From Rheinheimera mesophila (GTDB lineage Bacteria; Pseudomonadota; Gammaproteobacteria; Enterobacterales; Alteromonadaceae): a stretch of 64,000 nucleotides of DNA. The notes under the pieces are model-generated. The model saw nothing but the letters and a program-made list of their open reading frames with translations. It had not been told where the DNA came from and made no database searches. Where the stretch lies: the NCBI RefSeq assembly GCF_000986865.1, contig NZ_LAVS01000087.1, positions 29,933 to 93,932 on the forward strand. The letters are read 5' to 3'. The position numbers and the translations under genes were made by a program. This document shows positions 9,514 to 19,121 of this stretch, piece after piece (the stretch's first letter is position 1; each line of letters begins with the position of its first letter).

Positions 9514-10157
9514 CAACACAGGGGCGTTTTATCGTCGTGGAGGGGCTGGAGGGCGCAGGTAAAACCAGCGCTATCCGCACTATTGAGCAGTGGCTGAACG
9601 AACATCAGATCAAATTTATCAGCACCCGTGAGCCAGGAGGCACTCCTTTAGCCGAGCAAATCCGTATGTTGGTGAAACAGGTTCAGGATGAACAGGTCGC
9701 GCCTGAAACTGAATTATTACTGATGTATGCGTCCCGTGTGCAGTTGGTAAAAACAGTGATCCAACCCGCTTTACAGCGAGGCTGCTGGGTGTTAGGCGAT
9801 CGTCATGATCTCTCCTCCCGAGCTTATCAGGGCGGTGGCCGTCAACTGGATGAAACGCTGATTACTACCATCCGTCAGGCCGTACTGGGGCAATTAACCC
9901 CCGATCTGACCTTGTATCTGGATATAGACCCTGCTATTGGCTTACAACGGGCTCAGGCCCGTGGTGAGCTGGATCGGATTGAGCTGGAACAACTGGCCTT
10001 TTTCCAGCGTACCCGCGCTAAGTATCAACAAATAGCGGCCGCTGAACCTCATATCATCACTATTGATGCCAGTCAGTCAATAGAACAGGTGCAGCGTCAG
10101 ATCCTGAATGCATTGCAGCAGGCTTATCAACATGGCTCGTTACGACCTGATGTCTGA
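9510..10157 (+). CDS. tmk: Thymidylate kinase
   Basis: Tmk phosphorylates dTMP to dTDP. The 215-residue protein has the P-loop GLEGAGKTS, the [14 protein letters not shown] segment and the [15 protein letters not shown] substrate site. It overlaps mltG by the ATGA quadruplet and holB by 8 bp, so this stretch of the operon is tightly coupled. Confidence 0.96.
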   Translation: MTTQGRFIVVEGLEGAGKTSAIRTIEQWLNEHQIKFISTREPGGTPLAEQIRMLVKQVQDEQVAPETELLLMYASRVQLVKTVIQPALQRGCWVLGDRHDLSSRAYQGGGRQLDETLITTIRQAVLGQLTPDLTLYLDIDPAIGLQRAQARGELDRIELEQLAFFQRTRAKYQQIAAAEPHIITIDASQSIEQVQRQILNALQQAYQHGSLRPDV

Positions 10158-11055
10158 TTTTCCCTGGCTGGACTCTTATTACTACAAACTGACAGAACTG
10201 GCAGCGGCAGGGCAATTGCATCATGCGTTATTGCTGACAGGGCCTGCAGGCATAGGCAAACAGCAGTTGGCCAAAAGGCTAGCCGCTTATTTGCTTTGTA
10301 AAAAACCACAACAGCACCAGCCTTGTGGGGTATGTAAAAGTTGTCAGTTGATGGACTCAGGCCATCACCCGGACCTGTGGCAATTGCCGACCGAAGGCAG
10401 CAGCAGTATTGGGGTCGATCCGATACGTGCTTTGGGACAGTTTATGCAGGGGGCATCGCAGCAAGGTGGGGTGAAGCTGGCGCTTATTCCACAGGCCGAA
10501 CTGATGACTGAGGCTGCGGCCAACGCCTTATTAAAAACTCTGGAAGAACCACCGGCAAACAGTTTTTTGATGTTACAAAGTGCCCACCCGGCTCAGCTAT
10601 TGCCGACTATTTTAAGTCGTTGTCAAAGCTGGGCTTTGGCTCCGGTCTATGGTGAAGTCATAGAGCGCTGGTTACAGGAGCACAGCAGCAGGCCGGTCCC
10701 GGACTTTTTACTGCAATACGTTGGTGGTGCGCCTTTATTGGCGCTGAAGTTATTAGAAAACGACGAAGCGGCTGCAATTTCTGCACAATTGGTTATGCTG
10801 AAGAAGTTCGTGTCGGCTCAGTTAGATATGTATGAGCTGCTGGCCCATTTACCTGACACTGACCAATTGCCTTCCACCTTGTTCTGGTTTGTGCGGCAGG
10901 AGTTATGGCAGAAAGGGGCGGAGATGCAACTGAAACACCATCAGTTGTTGTTGTCTTTGCAGCAATGGGGCCGTGACCGTCAGTTGATTTCAGGGCAAAA
11001 TGCTGCGCTGAATTTATCGGCCTTGTTAGTGCAAATGCGCACAGCCTTGTTGTAA
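10150..11055 (+). CDS. holB: DNA polymerase III delta-prime subunit
   Basis: HolB is the delta-prime subunit of the clamp loader that opens the beta clamp. The 301-residue protein has a P-loop-like [14 protein letters not shown], a four-cysteine zinc site [17 protein letters not shown] (with a further Cys upstream), LKTLEEPP and the SRCQSW arginine finger region. The start [11 protein letters not shown] at 10150 lies inside the end of tmk; earlier in-frame starts at 10108 and 10132 are possible but would not match the family N terminus. Confidence 0.93.
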   Translation: MSDFPWLDSYYYKLTELAAAGQLHHALLLTGPAGIGKQQLAKRLAAYLLCKKPQQHQPCGVCKSCQLMDSGHHPDLWQLPTEGSSSIGVDPIRALGQFMQGASQQGGVKLALIPQAELMTEAAANALLKTLEEPPANSFLMLQSAHPAQLLPTILSRCQSWALAPVYGEVIERWLQEHSSRPVPDFLLQYVGGAPLLALKLLENDEAAAISAQLVMLKKFVSAQLDMYELLAHLPDTDQLPSTLFWFVRQELWQKGAEMQLKHHQLLLSLQQWGRDRQLISGQNAALNLSALLVQMRTALL

Positions 11056-11067
11056 CAGGAGCTTATT

Positions 11068-11394
11068 GTGGAAGAAATCCAACTGGATTTTACCGAGCTG
11101 AAAGAGCTGTACCGCTGCTATATGCCATTTCTGAAAAATGGCGGTTTATTTGTGCGCACCGCCAGACCTTATCGTATGGGGCATTCGCTATCTTTAGTAG
11201 TGACATTGCCTGATGCACTGGAGCCTATCAGGGTCTCTGGTAAAGTGGCCTGGTTGACGCCCCAGGGGGCGCAAAGCTCGACGCCCGCAGGTATTGGCGT
11301 GGCTTTTATCGATGATAAGTTTCAGTTGCAGGACAAAATCGAGAAATTATTAGGTGGTATGTTGGATTCGACTGAAGCCACCTATAGCCTTTAA
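11068..11394 (+). CDS. pilZ: PilZ-domain protein, type IV pilus-type PilZ
   Basis: This 108-residue protein lies between holB and tatD, exactly where Pseudomonas and relatives keep pilZ, which is needed for type IV pilus assembly. It shows the PilZ beta-barrel pattern with LVVTLPDALEPIRVSGKVAWLTP and ends in an amphipathic helix region. The canonical RxxxR and D/NxSxxG c-di-GMP binding motifs are not evident, as in orthologous PilZ that does not bind the nucleotide. The start is GTG at 11068, preceded by CAGGAG. Confidence 0.88.
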   Translation: MEEIQLDFTELKELYRCYMPFLKNGGLFVRTARPYRMGHSLSLVVTLPDALEPIRVSGKVAWLTPQGAQSSTPAGIGVAFIDDKFQLQDKIEKLLGGMLDSTEATYSL

Positions 11395-11446
11395 CTCTAT
11401 AAAGCCATCTTCTGGCTATTGTTAGTGAACGTTTTGGAGAAATCTT

Positions 11447-12226
11447 TTGTTTGTTGATTCGCATTGCCACCTGGATCGTCTGGAGTGGGACAAATTAGCT
11501 CTGACCCTGCCTGAAGTTTTACAACAAGCTGCCGCCGCTAAAGTAGAACATATGCTGTGTGTCTCGGTCAGTCTGAACGAGTTTCCTGCAATGAAACAAC
11601 TGGTGGCGGCTTATCCGCAGGTATCCATCTCTTGTGGTGAACATCCATTGCACCAGCAAGACCAAATCGATATCGATGTATTAGGTCGTTATTGTACTGA
11701 TCCTGCGGTAGTTGCAGTAGGTGAGACGGGCCTGGATTACTTTTACAGCCCGGACAGCAAGGCCATTCAACAAGAAGCCTTTGCCGCTCATATTGCGGTT
11801 GCACGTGAACTGAAAAAACCTCTCATAGTGCATACCCGCGATGCCAGAGCCGATACGTTGAATTTATTGCGTTCAGGTGGCGCTGCTGATTGTGGTGGCG
11901 TGTTGCACTGCTTTACCGAAGATTGGGAGACTGCAAAAGCGGCTTTGGATTTGGGTTTTTATATTTCATTATCCGGCATAGTGACTTTTCGTAATGCCGA
12001 TGAGTTGCGTGCTGTGGCCCGACAACTTCCGGCTGATCGCTTATTAATTGAAACCGACTCACCTTATCTGGCCCCTGTACCTTATCGTGGTAAAACTAAT
12101 CAACCCGCTTATGTCAGCGCTGTGGCTGCTTGTATTGCTGAACAGCGTCAGGTCAGTGTTGAGTTGCTGGCAGAACAAACGACAGAAAATTTTTATCAAC
12201 TGTTTCAATCGGTTAAAAGAGCTTAA
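11447..12226 (+). CDS. TatD-family metal-dependent hydrolase (YcfH-like)
   Basis: TatD-family enzymes are metal-dependent DNases of the amidohydrolase fold. The 259-residue protein has the N-terminal metal site VDSHCHLD, the glutamate in GETGLDYF, HTRDA, the histidine in GVLHCFTED and TDSPYLAP. The start is a TTG at 11447 with TTGGAG about 10 bp upstream. Its position after pilZ closes the operon, as in E. coli where ycfH follows holB. Confidence 0.93.
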   Translation: MFVDSHCHLDRLEWDKLALTLPEVLQQAAAAKVEHMLCVSVSLNEFPAMKQLVAAYPQVSISCGEHPLHQQDQIDIDVLGRYCTDPAVVAVGETGLDYFYSPDSKAIQQEAFAAHIAVARELKKPLIVHTRDARADTLNLLRSGGAADCGGVLHCFTEDWETAKAALDLGFYISLSGIVTFRNADELRAVARQLPADRLLIETDSPYLAPVPYRGKTNQPAYVSAVAACIAEQRQVSVELLAEQTTENFYQLFQSVKRA

Positions 12227-12240
12227 CGAAGAAGAAAAGT

Positions 12241-12270
12241 AGCCCAGAATCAAGGGATCCATTCTGGGCT
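12241..12270. terminator. Inverted repeat ending the tatD operon
   Basis: AGCCCAGAAT and ATTCTGGGCT form a perfect 10-bp stem with a 10-nt loop just after tatD. The T-run on the plus strand is poor, so this is probably a weak or Rho-assisted terminator. Confidence 0.6.
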
Positions 12271-12761
12271 TAGGGGAATGGCTCATCTACATGAGCCGTG
12301 CGCTATACGGAACCAAAGAGGACAAACAGGTTAACTTACTGAGGTTTAGTGTAGACAAAGCTGCAAAAATTTCCTGCGCAGGCTTTTGCATTTTAACTGC
12401 TTCAATTGGAAACAGAAGTCAGGGTTTATCCTGATGTTATACCCTGGTTATCCCCAAGTTATCCACTCCGCCTCAGGCCAAATAAGCTTTTGCGGCAAAG
12501 TGAAGACCTTTGTCACATTATTGCTATAGATGCTAAAGTTTTTACACTCTATTAATTTTAGAAAAAATTAATCTAATAAAAACTGCAAAATCTTTAAGCT
12601 AAACTGCGTCAGCTTGCTTGTTCTTTTTGGTCTTTGAAGGCAGGTAAGTCAAAGGCAAGTGGTGCTTTATCGACCGGTCTCTTTCTTTTTCAGCTCAACT
12701 CTGTCAGTGTAAATAATTGATTCTGTTCATTTATTAATCCCCACTAACCAAGGATACTGGT
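12271..12761. other. 490-bp gap with two DnaA-box-like 9-mers
   Basis: No protein-like frame is seen here. TTATCCCCA at 12448-12456 and TTATCCACT at 12459-12467 are tandem, same-strand matches to the DnaA box consensus TTATCCACA (one mismatch each), 2 bp apart. The region from about 12530 is AT-rich and probably carries the promoter of the next gene. Confidence 0.45.
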
Positions 12762-13472
12762 ATGAAACCTAGCTTTGAGCAAGAACTACAATTTTATGTT
12801 CGTTTGGGCGGTGTATTTTATCTGGCTATTATCATGCTGGGGCTTTTTGGTGAATTGATAGTCAGGGGATCCATGCTGGTGCCAACTGACGCCACAGCCA
12901 CGGCACAGAATATTACTGCGGCACCAGGTTTATGGGGCCTTGGCATAGTCGGGGATTTAACCATGCAGTTACTGGATATTCCCGTGATCGTGTTGTTCTA
13001 TTTGCTGTTTAAACGGGTGAATGCGGGGCTGAATCTGATGGCTACTTTTTTTAACCTGATCCAAACAGCAATGTTAGTTGCCAATAAGTTGTTGTTGGTC
13101 GTGCCTTTAGTGTTGTTGGCTGGCACGGCTACAGCCTCTGTGTTCTCTGCAGAGCAGTTAGCGGCTTGGTCTGCCTTGGCTATTGAGCTGCATGCTTATG
13201 GTTTTGGCATAGGCTTGATTTTCTTTGCCTTGGCCTGTTTGCTGCGTGGTTATCTGATCATCAAGTCTGGTTTTTTCCCTGCTATTATTGGGGGCATGTT
13301 GGCGCTGGCAGGCTTGTGTTACCTGATCAATAGTTTGGCCCTGTTGTTGGCAGCAGATCTGGCGTCGCACTTATTCCCCTGGATCATGCTGCCGGTTTTA
13401 GCCGGGGAGCTGACACTGAGCCTGTGGATGATGATCAAAGGTATTCACAGCTCGAAATGGCAACATAGCTAA
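12762..13472 (+). CDS. DUF4386-type integral membrane protein
   Basis: This 236-residue hydrophobic protein has about six predicted membrane segments. It contains the family-like stretch of a first helix YLAIIMLGLFGEL, then RGSMLVPTDATATAQNI, and a long second helix pair around ILFYLLFKRVN-like residues. DUF4386 proteins have no known function. The ATG is preceded by AAGGAT. It stands alone between the tatD operon and the propionate regulator. The family call is from recall of the pattern. Confidence 0.75.
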   Translation: MKPSFEQELQFYVRLGGVFYLAIIMLGLFGELIVRGSMLVPTDATATAQNITAAPGLWGLGIVGDLTMQLLDIPVIVLFYLLFKRVNAGLNLMATFFNLIQTAMLVANKLLLVVPLVLLAGTATASVFSAEQLAAWSALAIELHAYGFGIGLIFFALACLLRGYLIIKSGFFPAIIGGMLALAGLCYLINSLALLLAADLASHLFPWIMLPVLAGELTLSLWMMIKGIHSSKWQHS

Positions 13473-13600
13473 CTATGTCTGTGCTGTCCGATGAGGAGGT
13501 TGCTGTCACAGCCTGGAGCAACCTCGTGTTTCACTGAAAAACACTAACTCCGGTTGAAATCGTCCATAATTCCATACAAGCTCCTCTCGTACTTTAGTCT

Positions 13601-13614
13601 TTATGTCGACATAA
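13601..13614. promoter_or_regulatory. Distal palindrome, likely GntR operator
   Basis: TTATGTCGACATAA is a perfect 14-bp palindrome. It shares the core TGTCGACA with the proximal site 61 bp downstream. FadR-type GntR proteins commonly bind such short TNGTNNACNA-like palindromes, so both are probable sites for the adjacent regulator. Confidence 0.65.
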
Positions 13615-13670
13615 CGGCTGGTTTTTGCTTGACCAAACAGATTATCAGGCGTAAAACGTCATTACTTTTT

Positions 13671-13686
13671 TATAATTGTCGACAAT
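13671..13686 (+). promoter_or_regulatory. TATAAT -10 element overlapping proximal palindrome ATTGTCGACAAT
   Basis: A consensus -10 TATAAT lies at 13671-13676 and the perfect palindrome ATTGTCGACAAT at 13675-13686, three bases before the regulator ATG. Binding there would cover the transcription start. No good -35 box or Shine-Dalgarno sequence is visible. Confidence 0.65.
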
Positions 13687-13689
13687 CCA

Positions 13690-14376
13690 ATGCTTGCTAC
13701 TGAGTTTAAACAGGCTATTACTGCAGCCGACCGGGTACTGGTGCAAATTCGCACCGCCATAGTAGAAGGTGATATTCCGGCTGGAACTAAAATCAGTGAG
13801 CCTGAACTGGCGCGGCGTTATGACTTAAGCCGTGCACCTTTGCGGGAAGCTTTAGCGCGTCTGGAGCGCTGTCATTTAATCGAACGCACACCCAACGCCG
13901 GTGCCCGGGTGGTGAAGCTGTCGATTGAAGGTTTACGTTCTTTGTATCAACTGCGTGAAGAGCTGGAAGGCCTGGCTTGTCGTTTGGCGGCAGAGCATAT
14001 GACAGAGCAGGATATTGCAGAAGTCAGAGCGCTTTTGGATCAGCATTTGTCGACACAAAGGGTGCGCGAAGGGGAAAGTTATTATCAGGAAGCCGGTGAT
14101 GTCGACTTTCATTACCGCGTCATTTTGGGTAGTAAAAATCCATATCTCATCAACATTTTAAGTGACGAGCTGTATTTTCTGGTGCGGATGTATCGGGTGC
14201 AGCTTGGTATGAATGGCCCCCGGGTGTCGCGGGCTTTTGACGAACACAAAGCTATTATTAACGCCATTGCCAACCGGGATGGCGAGCTTGCCGATTTACT
14301 GATGCGCCGTCATATCGCCGCATCCAGACGTAATATTGAACAACAATTACTTCAACAGGGGACTTCACATGACTAA
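13690..14376 (+). CDS. GntR/FadR-family transcriptional regulator of the propionate operon
   Basis: This 228-residue protein has an N-terminal winged helix (about residues 15-78, with [25 protein letters not shown]) and a C-terminal all-helical FCD ligand domain. FCD domains often bind a metal and a carboxylate, which fits methylcitrate or a related ligand. It overlaps prpB by 8 bp, so it is the first gene of the prp operon, as in Shewanella. The two TGTCGACA palindromes upstream suggest autoregulation. The regulated operon is inferred from position; the effector is not known from sequence. Confidence 0.88.
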   Translation: MLATEFKQAITAADRVLVQIRTAIVEGDIPAGTKISEPELARRYDLSRAPLREALARLERCHLIERTPNAGARVVKLSIEGLRSLYQLREELEGLACRLAAEHMTEQDIAEVRALLDQHLSTQRVREGESYYQEAGDVDFHYRVILGSKNPYLINILSDELYFLVRMYRVQLGMNGPRVSRAFDEHKAIINAIANRDGELADLLMRRHIAASRRNIEQQLLQQGTSHD

Positions 14377-15253
14377 TGTAAAAAGCGCTGGCGCTCTGCT
14401 TCGTCAGGCAATCAAAGACAACACTCCGTTACAGTTGGTCGGCACTATTAATGCCTACACCGCCATGATGGCGGAGCGTGTCGGTCATAAAGCCCTGTAT
14501 TTATCAGGTGCAGGTGTGGCGAATGCCTCTTTTGGTTTGCCGGATTTAGGCATGACCTCGTTAAACGATGTTTGTGAAGATATCCGCCGTATTACAGGTG
14601 CGACACAACTGCCATTGCTGGTCGATGCGGACACAGGTTGGGGTGGTGCTTTTAATATTGCCCGTACAGTGAAAGAAATGACCAAAGCTGGTGCTGCAGG
14701 TTTTCATATTGAAGATCAGGTGGCGCAAAAGCGTTGTGGTCACAGACCGAACAAAGAAATTGTATCGTTGGATGAAATGGTGGATCGTGTCAAGGCGTCC
14801 GTCGATGCCAGAACAGACGAAAACTTTTTTATCATGGCGCGCACCGATGCGTTACAACAACAAGGTTTAGAAGCGGCCATCGAACGCGCTTTAGCCTGTG
14901 AAGCCGCAGGGGCTGATGCCATTTTTGCCGAAGCCGTCTACACCTTGGAGCAGTATCAGGCCTTTACCAAGGCGTTAAAAGTGCCGGTGCTTGCCAATAT
15001 CACCGAGTTTGGCCAAACGCCGCTGTTTAACAAAGCCGAGCTGGCTGGCGTGGGTGTGGATATGGTGTTGTATCCACTCAGTGCCTTCCGTGCTATGAAC
15101 AAAGCTGCCCTCAATGTATACGAGTCTATTTTGGCCAACGGCGATCAAAAAGCAGTAGTGGACAGCATGCAAACCCGGGCTGAACTCTACGACTTCCTCA
15201 ATTATCACAGCTACGAGCAAAAACTGGACGCCTTATTTGCCAGTAAAAAGTAG
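14369..15253 (+). CDS. prpB: 2-methylisocitrate lyase
   Basis: PrpB cleaves 2-methylisocitrate to pyruvate and succinate in the methylcitrate cycle of propionate breakdown. The 294-residue protein has the signature KRCGH in [13 protein letters not shown], the metal-binding DADTGWG and MARTDA. The start [11 protein letters not shown] at 14369 follows ACAGGGGAC and overlaps the regulator's stop; a start at 14336 inside the regulator gene is less likely. Length matches the family. Confidence 0.95.
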   Translation: MTNVKSAGALLRQAIKDNTPLQLVGTINAYTAMMAERVGHKALYLSGAGVANASFGLPDLGMTSLNDVCEDIRRITGATQLPLLVDADTGWGGAFNIARTVKEMTKAGAAGFHIEDQVAQKRCGHRPNKEIVSLDEMVDRVKASVDARTDENFFIMARTDALQQQGLEAAIERALACEAAGADAIFAEAVYTLEQYQAFTKALKVPVLANITEFGQTPLFNKAELAGVGVDMVLYPLSAFRAMNKAALNVYESILANGDQKAVVDSMQTRAELYDFLNYHSYEQKLDALFASKK

Positions 15254-15305
15254 TTCAAACCGTATTCATCAGATCAACAGAACCAATTAAAAACGGAGAG
15301 ACAAG

Positions 15306-16433
15306 ATGGCGAACGCAAAAGAATTATCAGGCGCGGGTTTACGTGGCCAAATCGCAGGTAAAACCGCTTTATCCACAGTAGGCAAAACAGGTTCAGGCCT
15401 GACTTACCGTGGTTATGATGTCAAAGACTTAGCCGCTCACTGTGAATTTGAAGAAGTAGCGCACCTGATTTTAAAAGGCGAGTTACCGAACCAAGCTGAA
15501 CTGGCCGCCTATAAACAACGCTTAAAGGCGATGCGTAACCTGCCACAGGCACTGAAAGAAGTGTTGGAGCGTATTCCTGCATCAGCTCATCCTATGGATG
15601 TGATGCGCACAGGTTGCTCTATGCTCGGTAACATAGAAACTGAGCAGAGTTTTGCTCAGCAACACGATGCCACCGACCGTTTACTGGCGATTTTCCCTGG
15701 TTTAATTAATTACTGGTATAACTTCAGCCACAACGGAAAACGTATTGAAGTAGAAACAGCAGCGGATTCTATTGCTGAGCAGTTCCTCTGGACTTTGCAT
15801 GGTGAAAAACCAACACAGTTACACACCGATGTGATGAACGCTTCACTGATTTTATACGCAGAGCATGAGTTTAATGCCTCGACTTTTACCGCCCGGGTTT
15901 GTGCTTCAACTTTAAGTGATATGCACTCGTGCATCACTGGCGCTATCGGCTCGTTACGTGGCCCTCTGCACGGTGGCGCTAACGAAGCGGCGATGGAACT
16001 GATTGAAAAGATGGACAATCCGGATGATGCCGAAGCCAAGTTATTAGGCATGCTGGAGCGCAAAGAGAAAATTATGGGTTTTGGTCATGCCATTTATGCC
16101 GAATCCGATCCTCGCAATGCGGTGATCAAAGAATGGTCAGAAAAGCTGGCGAAAGCCAATGGCGACACCTCTTTGTATGACATCTCAGTGCGCTGTGAAA
16201 GTGTCATGTGGCGCGAGAAAAAACTGTTCTGTAACGCAGATTTCTTCCACGCTTCGGCTTACAACTACATGGGTATTCCAACCAAACTCTTTACGCCTAT
16301 TTTTGTCTGCTCGCGTTTAACAGGCTGGGCGGCCCATGTGATGGAACAACGTGCCGACAACCGTATTATTCGCCCAAGCGCGGAATATACAGGTGTGGAA
16401 CCACGTAGTGTTAAGCCAATAGCGCAAAGATAA
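15306..16433 (+). CDS. prpC: 2-methylcitrate synthase
   Basis: PrpC joins propionyl-CoA and oxaloacetate to give 2-methylcitrate. The 375-residue protein of the citrate synthase family has GLTYRGYDVKDLA, the histidine-containing RGPLHGGANEAAM, and GFGHAIY with the second histidine. ACGGAGAGAC precedes the ATG. It lies 52 bp after prpB. The methylcitrate rather than citrate role is drawn from length, sequence and operon. Confidence 0.95.
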   Translation: MANAKELSGAGLRGQIAGKTALSTVGKTGSGLTYRGYDVKDLAAHCEFEEVAHLILKGELPNQAELAAYKQRLKAMRNLPQALKEVLERIPASAHPMDVMRTGCSMLGNIETEQSFAQQHDATDRLLAIFPGLINYWYNFSHNGKRIEVETAADSIAEQFLWTLHGEKPTQLHTDVMNASLILYAEHEFNASTFTARVCASTLSDMHSCITGAIGSLRGPLHGGANEAAMELIEKMDNPDDAEAKLLGMLERKEKIMGFGHAIYAESDPRNAVIKEWSEKLAKANGDTSLYDISVRCESVMWREKKLFCNADFFHASAYNYMGIPTKLFTPIFVCSRLTGWAAHVMEQRADNRIIRPSAEYTGVEPRSVKPIAQR

Positions 16434-16451
16434 TAGTATCAAATACCCAAA

Positions 16452-16480
16452 CTACAGAAGCCCTCAGCGGGCTTTTGTAG
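16452..16480 (+). terminator. Hairpin between prpC and acnD
   Basis: CTACAGAAGCCC pairs with GGGCTTTTGTAG (one mismatch) around a TCAG loop. Transcription into acnD must pass it, so it may be a partial terminator that sets a lower acnD-prpF level. Confidence 0.6.
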
Positions 16481-16516
16481 GATCTGAAGTAAACAATTTA
16501 ACTGAGTGGCCACGCC

Positions 16517-19105
16517 ATGAATTCTAACTACCGTAAAAACTTACCAGGCACCAGTCTGGACTATTTTGATGCCGAAGCGGCTTGTAACGCCATTGAACCT
16601 GGCTCTTATGCCAAATTACCTTATACCAGCCGTGTGCATGCAGAAAACTTAGTACGCCGCTGCGATCCGGCCTTACTGACCGATGCGTTAAAACAACTGA
16701 TTTACCGCAAGCAGGATTTGGATTTCCCCTGGTTTCCGGCCCGTGTAGTCTGCCACGATATTTTAGGTCAAACCGCTTTAGTGGACTTAGCTGGCCTGCG
16801 TGATGCGATAGCACAACAAGGCGGCGATCCGGCCAAAGTCAATCCTGTAGTGCCGACTCAGCTCATTGTTGACCACTCGCTGGCGGTGGAGCATGCGGGT
16901 TTTGAAAAAGATGCGTTTGAGAAAAACCGCGCTATTGAAGACAGACGCAACGACGACAGATTCCACTTTATCAAGTGGACCAAAAAAGCCTTTAAAAATG
17001 TCGATGTCATTCCACCTGGCAACGGCATTATGCACCAAATCAATTTAGAGCGGATGTCGCCGGTTATTCACGCCATTGATGGTGTCGCTTTTCCTGATAC
17101 TTTAGTTGGCACCGACAGCCATACCCCTCATGTCGATGCACTGGGTGTGATTGCGATTGGGGTCGGTGGTTTAGAAGCTGAAAGCGTGATGTTAGGCCGT
17201 GCCTCCTGGATGCGTCTGCCAGATATTATTGGCGTGGAGCTGACCGGCAAAGCTCAGCCGGGCATTATGGCGACCGACATCGTACTGGCTTTAACTGAGT
17301 TTTTACGCAAAGAAAAAGTGGTGTCGGCTTATCTGGAGTTTTTTGGTGAAGGCGCCAGCAGCTTAAGTTTGGGCGACCGCGCGACTATTTCGAATATGAC
17401 GCCTGAATATGGCGCTACAGCCGCTATGTTCTCTATCGATCAGCAAACGCTGGATTATTTAACTCTGACAGGCCGTGAGCCAGCTCAAGTTAAACTGGTA
17501 GAGACCTACGCCAAAACTGCAGGTTTATGGTCTGACAGTTTAAAAACGGCTGAATACGAGCGCGTTTTACGTTTTGATTTATCCAGTGTTGGCCGCACTA
17601 TTGCAGGTCCTTCCAATCCACATGCCCGGGTATCCACCAGCGATTTAGCCGCCAAAGGCATTAGTGGTGTAGTAGAAAACCAGCCGGGCTTGATGCCGGA
17701 CGGTGCTGTGATTATCGCTGCCATTACCAGTTGTACCAACACCAGTAACCCAAGAAATGTCATCGCAGCCGGTTTATTGGCGCGTAACGCCAAAGCCAAA
17801 GGCTTAAGCCGTAAGCCATGGGTAAAAAGCTCGTTAGCGCCTGGCTCTAAAACCGTTGAGCTGTATTTAAAAGAAGCCAACTTATTAGGCGATTTAGAAT
17901 CCTTAGGCTTTGGCATAGTGGCTTTTGCCTGTACCACCTGTAATGGCATGAGTGGCGCTTTAGACCCGGTTATTCAGCAAGAGCTTATCGAGCGTGATTT
18001 ATACGCCACTGCTGTGTTGTCCGGTAACCGTAACTTTGATGGCCGTATTCATCCTTATGCCAAGCAGGCGTTTTTAGCCTCTCCTGCGCTGGTGGTGGCT
18101 TATGCCATTGCCGGTACCATTCGTTTTGATATCGAAAAAGACGTGCTGGGGCTGGACAAAGACGGCAGCGAAATTCGCTTAAAAGACATTTGGCCAAGTG
18201 ATGCTGAAATTGATGCCGTGGTCGCAAGCAGCGTGAAGCCTGAACAGTTCCGTAAAGTCTATGAGCCTATGTTTGCGTTGTCGGTGGATTATGGCGAAAA
18301 AATTAGTCCGCTGTACGACTGGCGGCCACAAAGCACCTATATCCGTCGCCCACCTTATTGGGAGGGCGCGTTGGCTGGTGAGCGTACTATGAAGGGCATG
18401 AAGGCACTGGCCGTGCTTGGCGATAACATTACCACCGATCATTTATCACCCTCCAACGCCATTATGATGGACAGTGCGGCCGGGGAATACCTGCATAAAA
18501 TGGGCTTGCCGGAAGAAGATTTTAACTCCTACGCTACGCACCGAGGCGACCATTTAACAGCGCAGCGTGCGACTTTTGCTAACCCTAAACTCATGAACGA
18601 AATGGCCGTGGTGGATGGCAAAATCAAACAAGGTTCGTTAACCCGGATTGAGCCCGATGGCAAAGTGACCCGGATGTGGGAAGCCATTGAAACCTACATG
18701 CAGCGTAAACAACCTCTGATCATCATTGCCGGTGCTGATTATGGCCAGGGTTCCAGCCGGGATTGGGCGGCCAAAGGGGTACGTTTAGCCGGGGTAGAAG
18801 CCATAGTGGCGGAAGGCTTTGAGCGTATCCATCGCACTAACTTAGTCGGCATGGGCGTGTTGCCGCTGGAATTTAAAGCCGGGGTGAACCGTAAAACCTT
18901 AGGGTTGGATGGCACAGAAAGTTACGATGTGGTTGGGGAACGTACACCGCGCACTACCTTGACCTTAGTGGTGACCCGCAAAAACGGCGAGGTGCTGCAG
19001 GTGCCTGTCACCTGTAGGTTGGATACCGCCGAAGAAGTGTCGATTTATGAAGCAGGTGGCGTGTTGCAGCGTTTTGCCAAAGACTTCCTTGAAGCTAAGG
19101 TGTAG
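16517..19105 (+). CDS. acnD: 2-methylcitrate dehydratase, Fe-S type AcnD
   Basis: AcnD is the aconitase-like enzyme that, with PrpF, turns 2-methylcitrate into the isomer hydrated to methylisocitrate. The 862-residue protein has the iron-sulfur cysteines in ITSCTNTSNPRN and ACTTCNG, and the C-terminal swivel-domain motif YGQGSSRDWAAKG. GTDSHTPH and IGVGGLEAESVMLG are standard aconitase motifs. Its place between prpC and prpF identifies it as AcnD rather than AcnA. Confidence 0.95.
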   Translation: MNSNYRKNLPGTSLDYFDAEAACNAIEPGSYAKLPYTSRVHAENLVRRCDPALLTDALKQLIYRKQDLDFPWFPARVVCHDILGQTALVDLAGLRDAIAQQGGDPAKVNPVVPTQLIVDHSLAVEHAGFEKDAFEKNRAIEDRRNDDRFHFIKWTKKAFKNVDVIPPGNGIMHQINLERMSPVIHAIDGVAFPDTLVGTDSHTPHVDALGVIAIGVGGLEAESVMLGRASWMRLPDIIGVELTGKAQPGIMATDIVLALTEFLRKEKVVSAYLEFFGEGASSLSLGDRATISNMTPEYGATAAMFSIDQQTLDYLTLTGREPAQVKLVETYAKTAGLWSDSLKTAEYERVLRFDLSSVGRTIAGPSNPHARVSTSDLAAKGISGVVENQPGLMPDGAVIIAAITSCTNTSNPRNVIAAGLLARNAKAKGLSRKPWVKSSLAPGSKTVELYLKEANLLGDLESLGFGIVAFACTTCNGMSGALDPVIQQELIERDLYATAVLSGNRNFDGRIHPYAKQAFLASPALVVAYAIAGTIRFDIEKDVLGLDKDGSEIRLKDIWPSDAEIDAVVASSVKPEQFRKVYEPMFALSVDYGEKISPLYDWRPQSTYIRRPPYWEGALAGERTMKGMKALAVLGDNITTDHLSPSNAIMMDSAAGEYLHKMGLPEEDFNSYATHRGDHLTAQRATFANPKLMNEMAVVDGKIKQGSLTRIEPDGKVTRMWEAIETYMQRKQPLIIIAGADYGQGSSRDWAAKGVRLAGVEAIVAEGFERIHRTNLVGMGVLPLEFKAGVNRKTLGLDGTESYDVVGERTPRTTLTLVVTRKNGEVLQVPVTCRLDTAEEVSIYEAGGVLQRFAKDFLEAKV

Positions 19106-19121
19106 GGCAGGGATAAGAATA

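Noticed and set aside
12448..12467. Chromosomal replication origin at the DnaA-like boxes
   Set aside because: Only two imperfect boxes, with no dnaA, dnaN, gidA or mioC nearby and no clear unwinding element.
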